From Flaccisagitta enflata (taxonomy: Eukaryota > Chaetognatha > Sagittoidea > Aphragmophora), in assembly GCA_965153355.1 (NCBI GenBank), contig OZ231126.1:60884001-60948000 (forward strand): DNA of 64,000 bases, written 5' to 3'. Every line of letters begins with the position of its first letter. Positions within the stretch are counted from its first letter, which is position 1. The notes beneath the pieces are model-generated. The model made no database searches and was not told the DNA's origin. It saw only the letters and a list, made by a program, of their open reading frames with translations. The translations under genes and the position numbers were made by a program. Positions 10,148-20,711 of the stretch are shown here, one piece after another.

Positions 10148-13100
10148 GTTTTTTTTCTTCTATCTTTTGTCTATTTCTTTCTATCTTCCTAACTTAACCA
10201 ACCCCCCCCTATCCCCAACCGATTGGTCAACAAATAAAAAAACGGGCCAAACAACCTATTTTTGAAAGTTTTTTTAGGTATTAAGAAGTTGAGAACCCGG
10301 TTATTTTATTCTTGAATATGAATCCACAAACGCAGAAGAGTACTTTTCCATGTTTTTTTAGAAAAATATGTTGTGCTTGGTCCCCAGCTGCGCTTGACAA
10401 AACCACCCCCCGCTTGGTCAAAAACGCCCAAAAATGGGCCATACCACCCATTTTTGTTATTTTTTTTTTGTATTAAGGTGTGGAGATCCCGAATTTTTTA
10501 TTCTTGATTATGAATCCACAAACACAGAAGAATATTTTTCCAACATTTTTTTTTGAAATTTTAACGTACTAGGTACCCCGGGATACCCCAAATGACTACC
10601 CCTAGGGGTAAAAACCCCTAAAATGATTTTTTTTGGGTCAAATTTTTTGCTCATCTTATTCTTTGTGCTATAACTTAAAGATTGACACCAAGATTGTCCA
10701 TTTACTACAAAAAATGGCTGAGATATGGCTTTTTGAAGTTTTAGGGGTACCCGGGGGCCCCAAAATTTCAAACCCCCGTAAAACCCAAAATATTGGCCCG
10801 AGAGCAAAAATATTCGGGATTCTTGAATATCTCCCCAAGGGGTACCTTTGCACCAAAAATGAGCAAAATCTATTTTTTTAGGGTTTTAAGTTTGTACACT
10901 TTGTGATGGAACCACTAAGTACTGTCATCATCTTCCACTACTGTCATCATCTTCCACTACTGTCATCATCTTCCACTACTGTCATCATCTTCCACTACTG
11001 TCATCATCTTCCACTACTGTCATCATCTTCCACTACTGTCATCATCTTCCACTACTGTCATCATCTTCCACTACTGTCATCATCTTCAACTACTGTCATC
11101 ATCTTCAACTACTGTCATCATCTTCAACTACTGTCATCATCTTCAACTACTGTCATCATCTTCAACTACTGTCATCATCTTCAACTACTGTCATCATCTT
11201 CAACTACTGTCATCATCTTCAACTACTGTCATCATCTTCAACTACTGTCATCATCTTCAACTACTGTCATCATCTTCAACTACTGTCATCATCTTCAACT
11301 ACTGTCATCATCTTCAACTACTGTCATCATCTTCAACTACTGTCATCATCTTCAACTACTGTCATCATCTTCAACTACTGTCATCATCTTCAACTACTGT
11401 CATCATCTTCAACTACTGTCATCATCTTCAACTACTGTCATCATCTTCAACTACTGTCATCATCTTCAACTACTGTCATCATCTTCAACTACTGTCATCA
11501 TCTCGACTACTAAATTTTTTTGAAAATTTTTAGAAAAATGAAAAAAAATTTTGAAAATTTTTTGAAATTTTTTTTGAAAATTTTTGAAAATTTTTTTGAA
11601 AATTTTTTTGAAAATTTTTTGAAAAATTTTGAAAATTTTTTTGAAAATTTTTGAAAATTTTTTTGAAAATTTTTGAAAATTTTTTTGAAAATTTTTTTTT
11701 GAAATTTTTTAAATTTGTTTGATTTTTTTTTTTTTAATTTTTTTTTAAAATTTTTTTCGAATATTTTCTTCTTAGATTTTTGTTGTCATTATCATTCACT
11801 GTTGTCATCATCATCATCCACTATTGTTATCATTATCAAGTTTTGTCATCATTAAAACAATATTGATTTTTGAATATTTTTTTTCTTTTTTTCTTGAAAT
11901 TGCTGTCTTGTCGTGTATCTCATCGAGTTGCGTTTACGCAACGAGAAAGCTTCAAAAATTACAGTCCCCAGTCGGGGACTGTAATTTTGAAGCTTTTTTT
12001 CACCTGATCCAGCGAGATGTCCAACTTAGGAACGTCCTCGGAGTTGTTCGTCTCGAATCGTTCGTCATCGTCCCTCGACAAGCGCCAATCTTCAAGCGGC
12101 GTCGAACTTCTGGTATCGCCATTGCCCGCGTGGTCGCCGACGCTCATCAAGGACGATCCTACGTGAAGGAATGGCGCGAGCATGAGAAAAAGGTGAGTGT
12201 GACATTATTTCGGCTTACATCTTCAGGCGACTTTAATTTACAGCAGTTAAATGGAAGTCCGGGAAAATATGCTCACCCGGCAGCATCGACGGTTTTATCG
12301 GCGGTTTTGGTTTCGGTCGATAATAGTGTTTCGATTGCGTGAGTCTGGAGGCGACTTTGGGTTTGTTGAGTATCCTTGGAGAAAAGTCTTTTTCCGTGGC
12401 CGTAAAAACGTGTGCGCGTGATTCCAGGACGTCCCCTGATCGCGTCGGACGCGATCGCTGGCGATGAGGTGGTTGCTGTTGTAGCCGCTGTTGCTGGCTC
12501 ATCGATCTCTGAGTTCTGTCTATCCGATGACTGCCACTCCCATGTCCGGAGGTCATTCCCGATGGATCCATCGGTGTTGGTTGCGACCCGGCGTCGCCGC
12601 CTCCGCCATACATCAGAATGAGTCTCTCTGCCAGCGCGTCTTTCTCGCGCTGAACTTGCTCTTTTGCTTCCACGTCGACGCCTCCCACGTCACCTTCAAA
12701 GTCCTCAGATTTGAGAAGTTGCAACGCCTGCAGTTGAGCCTCGAGTTGGTCGTCGGTCGACGGGGCTAATAAGGTGAAAGGATGATCAAGAATGTTTCAT
12801 TTTTATGAATCGCCCCTTTTCCCCCTGAAATCTTTGCGAATTTCTGGTTAACAAGGCCGGATACAGCGGATACACGGCTCCCAAAGTCGCGTGCGGCTGG
12901 GCGGAGGCAGTGATAAATAGTGTTACCAGATGGCAGACCGACCGACGGACAAAGCGGATTGTAGAGTCGCGTGAACGCGACTTAAGGGGTTACATGTTGG
13001 CGTTACATTTCGTTTCCGAGTTTTATGAACTAAATGATTTCGTAGGTTTTACTTGCTCACCTGCGAGGGGTTCTTGGTAACTCCAGCCCTGCGATGGCTG

Positions 13101-15655
13101 TCTGGAGGTTTTTGGTCTCATTTTTTCAGAACGGGTAGAGGATGGCGCGAGACGTGACGACGGCGGTCGGGCTGACTGGGGACGCGCCGTTTGGGGCCGC
13201 GATGAGGTAGGAGTACGACTGCTTCTGGGAACATCCAAACCCAAGGCCAGGGAACGATTCACGGAATCTCTGGAGAGGTATGTAATACATCGTACAGACA
13301 GGACCCTAATAAGAGGTGAGGAGGGACCCAAATGTTTAGCAGCCCCCCCTACAGCTTACATGGCGCAAGCAATTTTCTCACTCCCAGTGGCGGTTGACAC
13401 CTTAGGTGGATACAATTGGCGCCACCGTGGTGTTTTTTGAATTTCCACCTAGAACACCCCTAAATTTTCAAAATTAGTGGAAAAAAGTGTTTATTTTTTT
13501 AGGGGCAAATTTGGGCAATTTATCTAAATCTAGGGGTGTTCTAAGTAGTAATTCATAAATCGCCACGGTGGCGCCAATTGTATCCACCTAAGGTGTCAAC
13601 CGCCACTGGAAGTGAGAAAATTACTTCAACTATGTGAGCTGTAGGGGGGGCTGCTAAACCTTTGGGTCCCTCCTCACTTCTTATTAGGGTCCTGTCTGTA
13701 AAGAAAATTAGTTCAGTATCATTATGGGAGAGACGGGGAAGAGATGCAGCACAATCTTGTTTGTGGCACGGTTGATAGTCAATTGATGGTACCTTTTTCT
13801 GGTGTTAGTTGAAAGACTTTTCGGCGCTGATGTATCGATGGAACTTTTAACCTTCGATAGCCTCTGGTAATGCGAGTTCATGTTCATGATGACGTTGTAC
13901 TGCATATTAGTAAACATTTAATTGAAGGAACCCGTATGGCTAAAGTAGCAACTTGCTTTTGAATCTAGATTCTGAATCTCCCGTTCCACCTAAAAGGCGA
14001 AAGGCATTTCAAGTTTGTATACGCATGCGCATTCAGCAAGGTGTACAGACTGTCTGGGATTTGCGTATTTTCCCAAAGGTATTCTGTAGAAACGTGTTTT
14101 TAGATGCGTCTTCTCATCTCTATAAGAGGGTGTGTCCCTTGGTCTGTCCGTCACGCGAAAATTTCTAAACGCGACTTCTAAGGTTTTCTCAACATTTTTC
14201 CTCATGTCTCTTGATGTCTCCTTATATCTCTTATATCTCTTTTGTCTCTTGTCTTTTTTTCTCCCATGTCTCTTGTCTCTTAACTCTCGTCTCTTATTTC
14301 TCTTGTCCCTAATTTCTCTTGTCCCTAATTTCTCTTAAGTTTCATATGTCTCCTCATGTCTCTCATGTCTACTCTTGTTTCCTTATGTCTGTTCATGTCT
14401 CTCCAGATCTCTCCATTTCTCTCCATGTCCCTTCCAGTCCCTTCATGTCTCTTGGTGAGGATGAGTAGCAAGGAGGGGGGGTAAGGGAGGAATCTGTTTA
14501 TATTTTTCTATTTATCTCATTATCTTCATATCATAATATTCATATCTTTATATCTTAATAATTTGTATCTTAATATCTTACATCTAAACAGGACGCATCT
14601 ATTGGACATCTCTTGGCCTTGTCCTTGTTGAAAAAGGGTGGATTCAACATTTGAAAATACATTTGAGAATGCATGTAATGTCATGTATCCATCACTGGGT
14701 AGTTTGAGATGAAATTAAACCAAGAGATGCCCGGGGTTACTCGGTTGCTCGGTCGCTCGGGTTTGCATTGTCTGTTTTTTACAAAAACATTATCAACAAA
14801 AACAAGAGTGAAACACCGCATACAAAACTCATTGATTGGAAAAAAGTCAAAGAGACGAAGTCCCTTCGGTCTTTTTGAGTCCTGCAGAAAAAAACGGATT
14901 TCCCTTTGTTTTATGAGGCGTTTGAGCAAGTTGATGCATTTTTCGGGCAGAACGGGACTACCCATGAAATTAGTAGCTAAGAAAGAGCTAATTCTCCTCT
15001 TTCAGATGACGCCAAGTAGAATTCTATGCGATTGATAGTTTTGGAGCTATGATTTTTTTAATCTTTTCATATTTTTTCGCATTTTTCATATTTTTCCCAA
15101 AAACAAGGAATTGAGTTAATTGAAGTCTATTTGAACTTTGAAATGTCCCAGGTGATGATTGTGCATCCTGGCAGCACAGTCTCTCTCATTTCAACTCTAG
15201 ACTCTATGAGAGGTTTTTTCTGTCAGTCCATCCATTGGTCTGTTGGTCCGTTTGTCCGTCCGAGTGGAAAAGTGGAAGAACAAGCGGTCTAGATGCTTGT
15301 GCGTGGGGGTTGGGGTTGGGGTGTGGATGGGGGTTGGATGCCTCTCTCTCAAACAAAGAAACACAAGTAGAGAGAGGAACAAACCAAAAAGATGCCAGAA
15401 GAAGAAAAAGGCAATCAACCAGACAAAACACAATCACAAAAAATTTCAAAACATCGCACTTACGACTTCTTTCCTACGGCGAGAGCCGCCTTTATTGGTA
15501 AGCAACATGACAAGCAGTAACAAAAATCCTGATACTCGTACCTGACTCATCCACGGCCCTTTGCTCATCATGACGTCCCCCTTCACGACTGACCGGGGCG
15601 GATTGCCGTTCTCCATCCGTCCGCTCATCATCTTGCTCCGATTAAAATTTGTCAT
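5359..15655 (-). CDS. SPATA7: SPATA7-like ciliary transition-zone protein
   Basis: Vertebrate SPATA7 acts at the photoreceptor connecting cilium/transition zone; a ciliary role here is inferred by homology. Six exons on the minus strand join in phase: 15655-15542, 13899-13793, 13269-13061, 12765-12277, 12158-12004, 6033-5359, giving about 582 residues (human about 599). Exon 1 has PPRSVVKGDVMMSK, like the vertebrate N-terminus. Exon 2 has the SHYQRLSKVKSSID region. Exon 4 has FSPRILNKPKVASR, the block before the conserved Tyr-Tyr. Exon 6 has YLNFIRDVTSDLLSTGRL and IFKRHVEEYG, the most conserved block, then an acidic C-terminus. The ATG at 15655 is the first in frame; two further Met codons follow closely. 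The intron 6034-12003 is a giant composite repeat, and intron 13270-13792 holds a palindromic MITE. The gene is divergent from the zinc-finger gene at 16177. Confidence 0.85.
6380..6720. repeat. Tandem units of about 180 bp in the composite repeat
   Basis: Units share GTGAATTTTTTTTTAATTTG, GCAAAATTCGAATTAAATC and GAAGTCTGGTT.ATGAGATATTAGCT, repeating with about 180-bp spacing. The same words, more diverged, recur at 21990-22500. Confidence 0.7.
6811..7637. repeat. 19-bp satellite array, left part
   Basis: About 43 head-to-tail copies of CTTCAACTACTGTCATCAT. The last 8-9 units before the transposon carry a CTTCCACTAC variant, and the first units right of the transposon carry the same variant. 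Because 19 is not a multiple of 3, all frames stay open with a 19-residue period; these frames are not genes. Confidence 0.95.
8629..8840. repeat. Three tandem copies of a 70-bp unit
   Basis: GGCAGTAGAGTT..CACCCTTTGTATGCGCCAT recurs at 70-bp spacing three times, next to the 3' end of the transposase-like frame and inside the transposon. The last copy runs up to the stop codon side of that frame. Confidence 0.85.
8825..10100 (-). pseudogene. Transposase-like gene of the long-TIR transposon, frame-shifted
   Basis: The main frame (9859-8825, 344 residues) has VLDFAENYSF, YYSDGCAGQYKNRYNF, AEWNFFATSHGKGAADG and KRSAAKASLQ. I recognise this pattern from a repeated, poorly named protein family in invertebrate genomes. 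The spaced Asp residues (LDF, SDG) could be part of a DDE-type nuclease fold; that is inference. Coding similarity continues upstream in another frame to about 10100 (FAALRPKHCVLAGSSGTHAV, a CVCTYHQNPTLQLNA block). The two parts are separated by a tandem duplication of about 26 bp around 9826-9875 (AACAGGTCATGCATGATGCG twice), which shifts the frame. A CT microsatellite (10099-10145) cuts off the 5' end. Its position between inverted arms supports a transposon gene; this copy looks dead. Confidence 0.7.
10918..11508. repeat. 19-bp satellite array, right part
   Basis: About 31 copies of the same 19-bp unit in the same orientation as the left array. The first 8-9 copies carry the CTTCCACTAC variant, then CTTCAACTAC. 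It continues the array split by the transposon. Confidence 0.95.
11509..11760. repeat. AT-rich GAAAATTTTT degenerate tandem array
   Basis: Runs of TTTTTGAAAATTTTT at 10-14 bp spacing. A similar block (22706-22855) sits at the same place in the second composite repeat. Confidence 0.8.
11946..11995. repeat. Terminal palindrome of the composite repeat
   Basis: AAGCTTCAAAAATTACAGTC and its reverse complement meet at CCCCAGTCGGGG, giving a near-perfect hairpin of about 50 bp. It begins a few bases into the SPATA7 intron and could fold in the pre-mRNA close to the 5' splice site. Confidence 0.85.
12850..12986 (-). repeat. GTCGCG-hairpin repeat (family A), minus orientation
   Basis: It reads AACAAGGCCGGATACA at one end and GTAGAGTCGCGTGAACGCGACT at the other, with a GACCGACGGACAAAG stretch inside. 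It lies in the SPATA7 intron between exons 3 and 4. Confidence 0.75.
13295..13698. mobile_element. Palindromic MITE with long TIRs (CAGACAGGACCCTAATAAGA)
   Basis: The two halves (about 13295-13440 and 13555-13698) are inverted copies. Both sides carry GGGTCCCTCCTC, CCCCCCTACAGCT and GTGGCGGTTGACACCTTAGG. Flanking TA on both sides (13293-13294, 13699-13700) fits a TA target duplication as in Tc1/mariner-like MITEs. A second copy is at 46766-47168. Here it sits directly next to the acceptor of SPATA7 exon 3. Confidence 0.8.
14200..14460. repeat. CTCTTGTCTC / TCATGTCTC degenerate simple repeat
   Basis: Pyrimidine-rich text repeating TGTCTCTT and CATGTCTCTC with variable spacing, in the first SPATA7 intron. 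No gene is seen in the remainder of 13900-15541. Confidence 0.7.
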
Positions 15656-16176
15656 CCATGAAACTGGGACTGTTTATGGTTTGCATTTGAACTATGGAGA
15701 TTTCATATTCCGCGTAAGTAAGAGGGACATTCTCAGAATAATTCTGGAAATATGTTTTAGTGGTTACCATAGTGAGAGAAAGCCCACAGAAACAAAAGAC
15801 CGTCGCTTCTTTGTCAAACCTGTATGTCTACGGCCTACTGTATGAGGGAAATCTGACACTTTTTGAGTTCCTAATAAGCTGAAAATTGTAAAACTCCCGA
15901 AGAAGGAATGTTGAATGTTGCCTATGATCTGGCAATCATCTCTAAACTGCGTAAAGAAGAGCGCCGACTCAGGATATGGCCGAGAGACCTCTGCTTCGCG
16001 AGATAAGCTCATCAACCAACCCGCATTTTTCTCTCCACTTCTCTTATCAAAACCGGTTGAGCTTGAGTCGAGTTAATTACACCAAGCCGAAATGCTGGTT
16101 CGATAACAGGAATTCATCGAGCTACGTCTGCCATTTTACTTGAAATCCAGGGACATATTTTTGGGGGCATCTCGAA
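15656..16176. promoter_or_regulatory. Divergent promoter region between SPATA7 and the zinc-finger gene
   Basis: The two start codons point away from each other and are 521 bp apart. A shared bidirectional promoter is inferred from this layout only; I see no clear TATA box or named motif. Confidence 0.4.
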
Positions 16177-18386
16177 ATGTCCGTCTTATCCCAGCTTCCG
16201 CAGTACGCGGCTATCTTTAAATTCCAGCAGGAATTTTGTCGCAAGATCTCTACTTTTCAATGTTCTCACTGCAAGATTTCCTTGTGCGATCCAAAACTTT
16301 TGAAGCATCATCTCCGGATTCAACATCAGGATGAAGTAAAAACTTGGGTTGTGGATGTGCATATGATACATTGATACGTATGAGTTGGACAACTTTACTG
16401 TACCATAAAAAATCTATGCGTCAGTGACTGAGAGACAGTGACATGGCAAAAGTGGCCTTGGCTTCAATCAAATAGATGTCCTCATTGCTTTCTTTAGGCA
16501 GTCGACGTTGAGTCGACACCCGCGGCCCAGGAATTCTACGATTATTGGAAGAAAGTCAGAGTTACTGCTCCACCAAACTTTTTCACGGCGTTCAGATCAT
16601 CGCCAAGACCGCCTTCTGCGGTTGCCGTTGTTGACCGCTCGAATGATGCTGTCAGCTCAGAGGAAGTTACCAAGGAAACCGACGCGGGTGTGTATTGTAA
16701 CCATTCAGTATTGATCAGTGACCTTTCGCTACCAAGTTGTCTAAGAGTGACTTTGATCGTTTTCTCAGATTGTCTTTTGAGATGCGGCACTTGACGGCTA
16801 CATCGCTCAGTCACCTGCAGTAGCCTTCCGGATCGTGTCGTTATCTTTATTAAGGGGAATACTGTGACACAAATGGGGCAATTGTTCTGTCATTTTCTTT
16901 AGCTTAGTTTCCATTGAAATCAGGTGCCTCGAAAGCCTCCGATAACGCGGAGGCGTCGCCTGTCGACTTGGCCAACAACTTTGATAACAATTTGGAGGAC
17001 AAGAGGCCTAATTCGGAGGAACAACAAAGCGAGAACGCCAATGATGACATCGCACAACCTGAGACTGAAGATGAACATCTTTCTAGTCAAGCACCGACTC
17101 CATCGCAGAATAAACGAAAACCCGCTGCTCCGCCGCGAAAGAAAAAGGTCCAAACGAGGAAGAAACAAGGAAAGAAAAATGAACCCGTCGCTTCTGACGA
17201 CAACAAAGTTGCCAAGGGCGCTCCGAATTTGTTTGGAGGGACCCTTGACAATAGCACTGAGGATAGTCCCGCCGAGATCAATGACAATTCCGTGGTCGGC
17301 GCGCTTGAGGACACTGCTTATTCCCTGAAAAATGTCCCTGCCGTTGCTCCTGTCCTATCCACTAAGCGAGATAATGAAATCGAAAATGGCGCTGCTGTAG
17401 CGTCGAAATCAACTGAACCAGCTGATATGTATGAGGATAGTTGTGCGCCCTGCGACGAGCATGACGGAACTGCTCAAAAAGGATCAAGTCGCAGAAACCG
17501 TCGTAAAGCGAAGAAGGTAGATGGAGAAGACGAGCTACCTCCCCCAGCGGCTTCGAGACGTCCGACGACACGCACTCGCAATAAGGCTGGAACCGGAACG
17601 GGGAGAAGGGCTCCACGTAGTATGAACAGATGTCCGATGTCCGATGCCGTGAGCGTCGCTGCCAGTAACATCTACGACAGAGTGAAGAAGAGGAAACGGA
17701 GGGAAGTATTGGGCCCTGAACGGGTGCATCACGGCAGCGTTCGGAAAATTAAACGAATTAACAGCCACCAGGAATTATCGATGGCATCTGGGGGACAGTT
17801 TGCGATAGAGGGGGATTTCGATGAGGAAGAGGTGGCGGTCGGAGATGCGGCGGAGATGGATGAGGGAGAAGAGGGACATGAACAAGATGAATCCTCGTTA
17901 ACTGCGGAGGAAGCCAATGGTGGCGCTGTGGAGGCCAGGAGTTCTGAAGGTTCTTCGGACGACTTTGGGTCGCCTGAGGAGTTTGGCGATCTCTTCATTG
18001 AGGTCAAAAGGGAGGTGAAGTTGGAGAACGACGGGGATGATACTGACGATACGAAGTCTTATCTTGACGACGAGGATGATGTCGGAGACGCGCTTGGAGA
18101 TCCAGATGGCAGCTCCGGTGTAGAGGGCCAAGCGGCCGTGGATGCGCCAGGTGCCGAGTTTTCTTCTTATTTACATTCGAAAAAGTGGGTAAAGACGACG
18201 CGGCCTACTGGTGAAACGGTTCTAATCAGTGAGAATGATTTCTCCTCCCTATCTGGGAGCTCGAAAGAGGGTGATTATAACGTGGACGTCAAACCGAACA
18301 TGGCTGAAATCTCCGAGTCTAATTATCCCATTTCCAACGCGGGGATTACGGATCAAGTGGATACTAACAACATCCAACAGCTGTGA
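16177..18386 (+). CDS. Acidic nuclear-type protein with one C2H2 zinc finger
   Basis: Three exons join in phase: 16177-16335, 16498-16687, 16924-18386, about 603 residues. Near the N-terminus FQCSHCKISLCDP..LKHHLRIQH gives a single C-X2-C-X12-H-X4-H finger (residues about 28-50). The second exon reads AQEFYDYWKKVRVTAPP. The large last exon is low-complexity: basic clusters (KRKPAAPPRKKKVQTRKKQG, KKRKRREVLGP) that could be nuclear signals, long Glu/Asp-rich stretches, and a C-terminal SSYLHSKKWVKTTRPTGE block that looks conserved. I do not recognise an orthologue. Nucleic-acid or chromatin binding is only suggested by the finger and charge pattern. The ATG at 16177 is tentative: the frame is open upstream to a possible acceptor (CCAG at 16147-16150), so an earlier exon may exist. 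Confidence 0.75.
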
Positions 18387-18651
18387 TACAGAAATGAATC
18401 AAGAGATACAGAAACTGTTGGTAGTTAAGTTCTGAATGCTAAAGGGAGGAACTAATTAGCAATTTACCTAGTAAGTGGATGAGATTTTGGCCCTTACACA
18501 AAAATAGTTCCTTTATCATCATCTCTCTACGTTGTGCCTGTACGTATAGTGTTTTACGAGTTGGTATTACCCTAAGACCAACATGGTATTACCCTAAGAC
18601 CAAGTTGGTATTACGGTACCAAGTTGGTACTAAGACCATTTTATACCCAAG

Positions 18652-20146
18652 GTGTCGATCAGGAGGGGGTCAGCGGTTCTTTGTCGAAACTGGGCGTGTT
18701 TTTCGGCGTTTGCGCCGCCGCTTGCGTAGCTCTCAACGCCATCTACACCAAACGAACTTTGCCGGTCGTCAATCAGGACATTTGGTCTCTGCAATTCTAC
18801 AACAATCTCAACGCCGTCCTACTTTTCTTGCCGTTGATGATCGTCTGCGGCGAGGTTCCGGTCTTGATGGCGTTTGAAAACCTGTTTTCCGCCAGGTTTA
18901 TGGGAATGTGTACCATCGCGGGCATTTGCGGCTTCGCCATCGGTAAGACATCGCGAAACGTGACTTTTGACATGTCGCATTGCGCTAATGTTAATCGTTG
19001 GACTAAGTTCAAATGAATCAAATCTATCACATCTGTTGGGCTAGTCGTTGCAGATTGCTTCAAATCATTTGAGTTGGGCTATCTATCAGAATTATCTAAA
19101 GCGACTTTTGTAATTCAACCAGGTAAGCCGTTATTATTTGGGACAGGTTTGTTATAAGATTAAGCCTTGTATCAATATGATCATGAATTATTGCAGATAG
19201 AATTTAAGTACATGGCTAAGTACCGGATCAAGAATGTCAATTTCATAATACCTCGTATATGTTATAACGAATCAGGATCTGTGACTGGTCTCCAAGTGAA
19301 AGTCACATCGGCCTTAACTCATAACATTTCTGGGACGGCCAAGGCCTGTGTGCAAACCATCATCGCCGTTGCCTATTTTCAAGAAACGAAAACGTGGCTG
19401 TGGTGGTTTTCTAACGCCGTCGTTCTCATCTCCTCTGCCGCATATACTCAGGTGGGAAATAACGCTTTGAAAAAGATAAGGTGGGTTTGCACTTCCAGAG
19501 AGAAAGAATAGCTTGCGGTGGCGCAAAGTAAAGACAATCTTGCTGTTGAAGACAGAAATTTAAGACAATCTTGCTGTTGAAGACAGAAATTTAAGAAAAC
19601 CTAGCAGTTGTGGCAAGAAGAGGGGAGCTTGCAGTTAAAGATGCAAAAAAATCGATAGGTTCGCAGTTGCAGAAAGAAATGAAAATCACGCCAAAATCAA
19701 CGATAAGGTTGCAAAAGAAATCGGATAACTGAAAAATTGAGCTTACCAAAGATCAGATAGACTTGCAAACGTGTGATTGGGGCTTGCAAGAATAATGGTT
19801 TAGCTTGCAGAGAAAACGACTACCATTGAATATGAGTAAAGAGATTTCGCCAGAGTAGAGTACCTTACAGCCTTTCTATCTCTTTAACATAAGCTCTTTC
19901 CGCTGTCTGTAGGTGCGCCGTAGTGAGATGTTAGCGAAGCACGTGACCGCCGTCAAAGAAATGCCACTCGTCCCGATACCCGCTACAGAAGTGGAAGAGA
20001 AGGAGGAAGGGGCCCGTCGAAAGACGGAGGAGGAGAACTTGCTGAGATCGTCTTCGCCGTCGCTAATGGAAGAGGAGGAACTGGCCGCGGGATCGGAAGG
20101 ATCCGTATCCGATCTCGAAGAGGGACTTCTTAGGCAAAAATTGTGA
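18652..20146 (+). CDS. SLC35C1: GDP-fucose transporter (SLC35C1-like), C-terminal half
   Basis: SLC35C1 imports GDP-fucose into the Golgi in exchange for GMP. Three exons join in phase: 18652-18942, 19276-19451, 19913-20146. They give [61 protein letters not shown], then [31 protein letters not shown] and AYTQVRRSEML, all close to the vertebrate protein and covering its last four or five membrane helices. The tail is acidic and longer than in vertebrates. The first about 170 residues (N-terminal helices) are not found: the zinc-finger gene ends only 265 bp upstream, and the supposed acceptor (ATACCCAAG) has no pyrimidine tract. This may be a partial copy, or upstream exons may lie elsewhere. 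Family assignment is secure; completeness is not. Confidence 0.85.
19502..19860. repeat. Degenerate CTTGCAGTT-type repeats in the SLC35C1-like intron
   Basis: The words TAGCTTGCA, AGACAATCTTGCTGTTGAAG (twice, 19537-19590) and GTTGCAGAAAGAAAT recur with short spacing. There is no coding signal. Confidence 0.5.
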
Positions 20147-20711
20147 TATAACGGAAATGAAGGTGGAAGAAGTAGAATTCTGCCTTTGTTGGAAGCCTGT
20201 GACGCCCTGCACACATTCCGAATCTCATTTAGATTCTAGAGAAATTCGTTACTACCGTGATAGTATCTTACCTGAATGACAAAACCTAACAACGGAAACA
20301 TATTACGCAAATTGGCAAATGTGGCGCTTGTTTATTCGTACTGTAAACATAAAGACAGTTATGCTTGGTGTTATTTTTAAACCCAGATGGCATACACCGG
20401 ATCATACTTAGATTTGAATTATATCGATGCTTGTCGAGGATTAATGGTGATTGGTGTGTTCATTTGCTTCTTGTCGGCGCTACGGAACAAATATATATTT
20501 CTAGTCATACTGACGTAGTTACACGGTTCTCATGACTTTTTTTCATTGCAACTGTTTTTGTAGGGTTTGCTTCTGAACTATTTGAAACTGCTTCTGAATT
20601 ATCCCTGGTCCACTGACTTTATAGTGCTTTCTCTCTCTCTGTTCTCCGCACTTTCCCCAACATGGACTATTGAAAGAAATCCACTGACATTCTATCACTA
20701 GAGAGAATATA

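Larger units (their letters stand above)
7637..10916. mobile_element. DNA transposon with about 720-bp terminal inverted repeats, inserted in the 19-bp satellite
   Basis: The left arm (7637-8370) and right arm (10195-10916) are inverted copies, almost identical over the outer 450 bp or so and looser inside. The outer ends read AGTACTTAGTGGTTCCATC. The satellite resumes in the same orientation and with the same CTTCCACT variant on both sides, so this is an insertion into a pre-existing array. A 3-bp ACT duplication would fit the junctions, but the palindromic ends make it ambiguous. The core carries a transposase-like gene on the minus strand and a 70-bp tandem repeat (8629-8840). Small frames inside the arms are mirrored by the inversion and I do not treat them as genes. 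Confidence 0.8.
6144..11995. repeat. Composite hairpin-bounded repeat filling a SPATA7 intron
   Basis: One end is the hairpin CCGACGAACAGTTTTCGTCGG (6148-6168). The other is a near-perfect palindrome of about 50 bp around ACAGTCCCCAGTCGGGGACTGT (11946-11995). Between them come two to three copies of a roughly 180-bp unit (6380-6720), a 19-bp satellite, an inserted transposon, more satellite, and an AT-rich GAAAATTTTT array. A second, degraded copy with the same order and ends is at 21778-22928. The palindrome end lies only about 9 bp inside the intron from the exon 5 donor (12003-12002). Confidence 0.65.

Noticed and set aside
6811-11508. Resemblance to a CRISPR array
   Set aside because: The repeats are directly adjacent without unique spacers, and the genome is eukaryotic.
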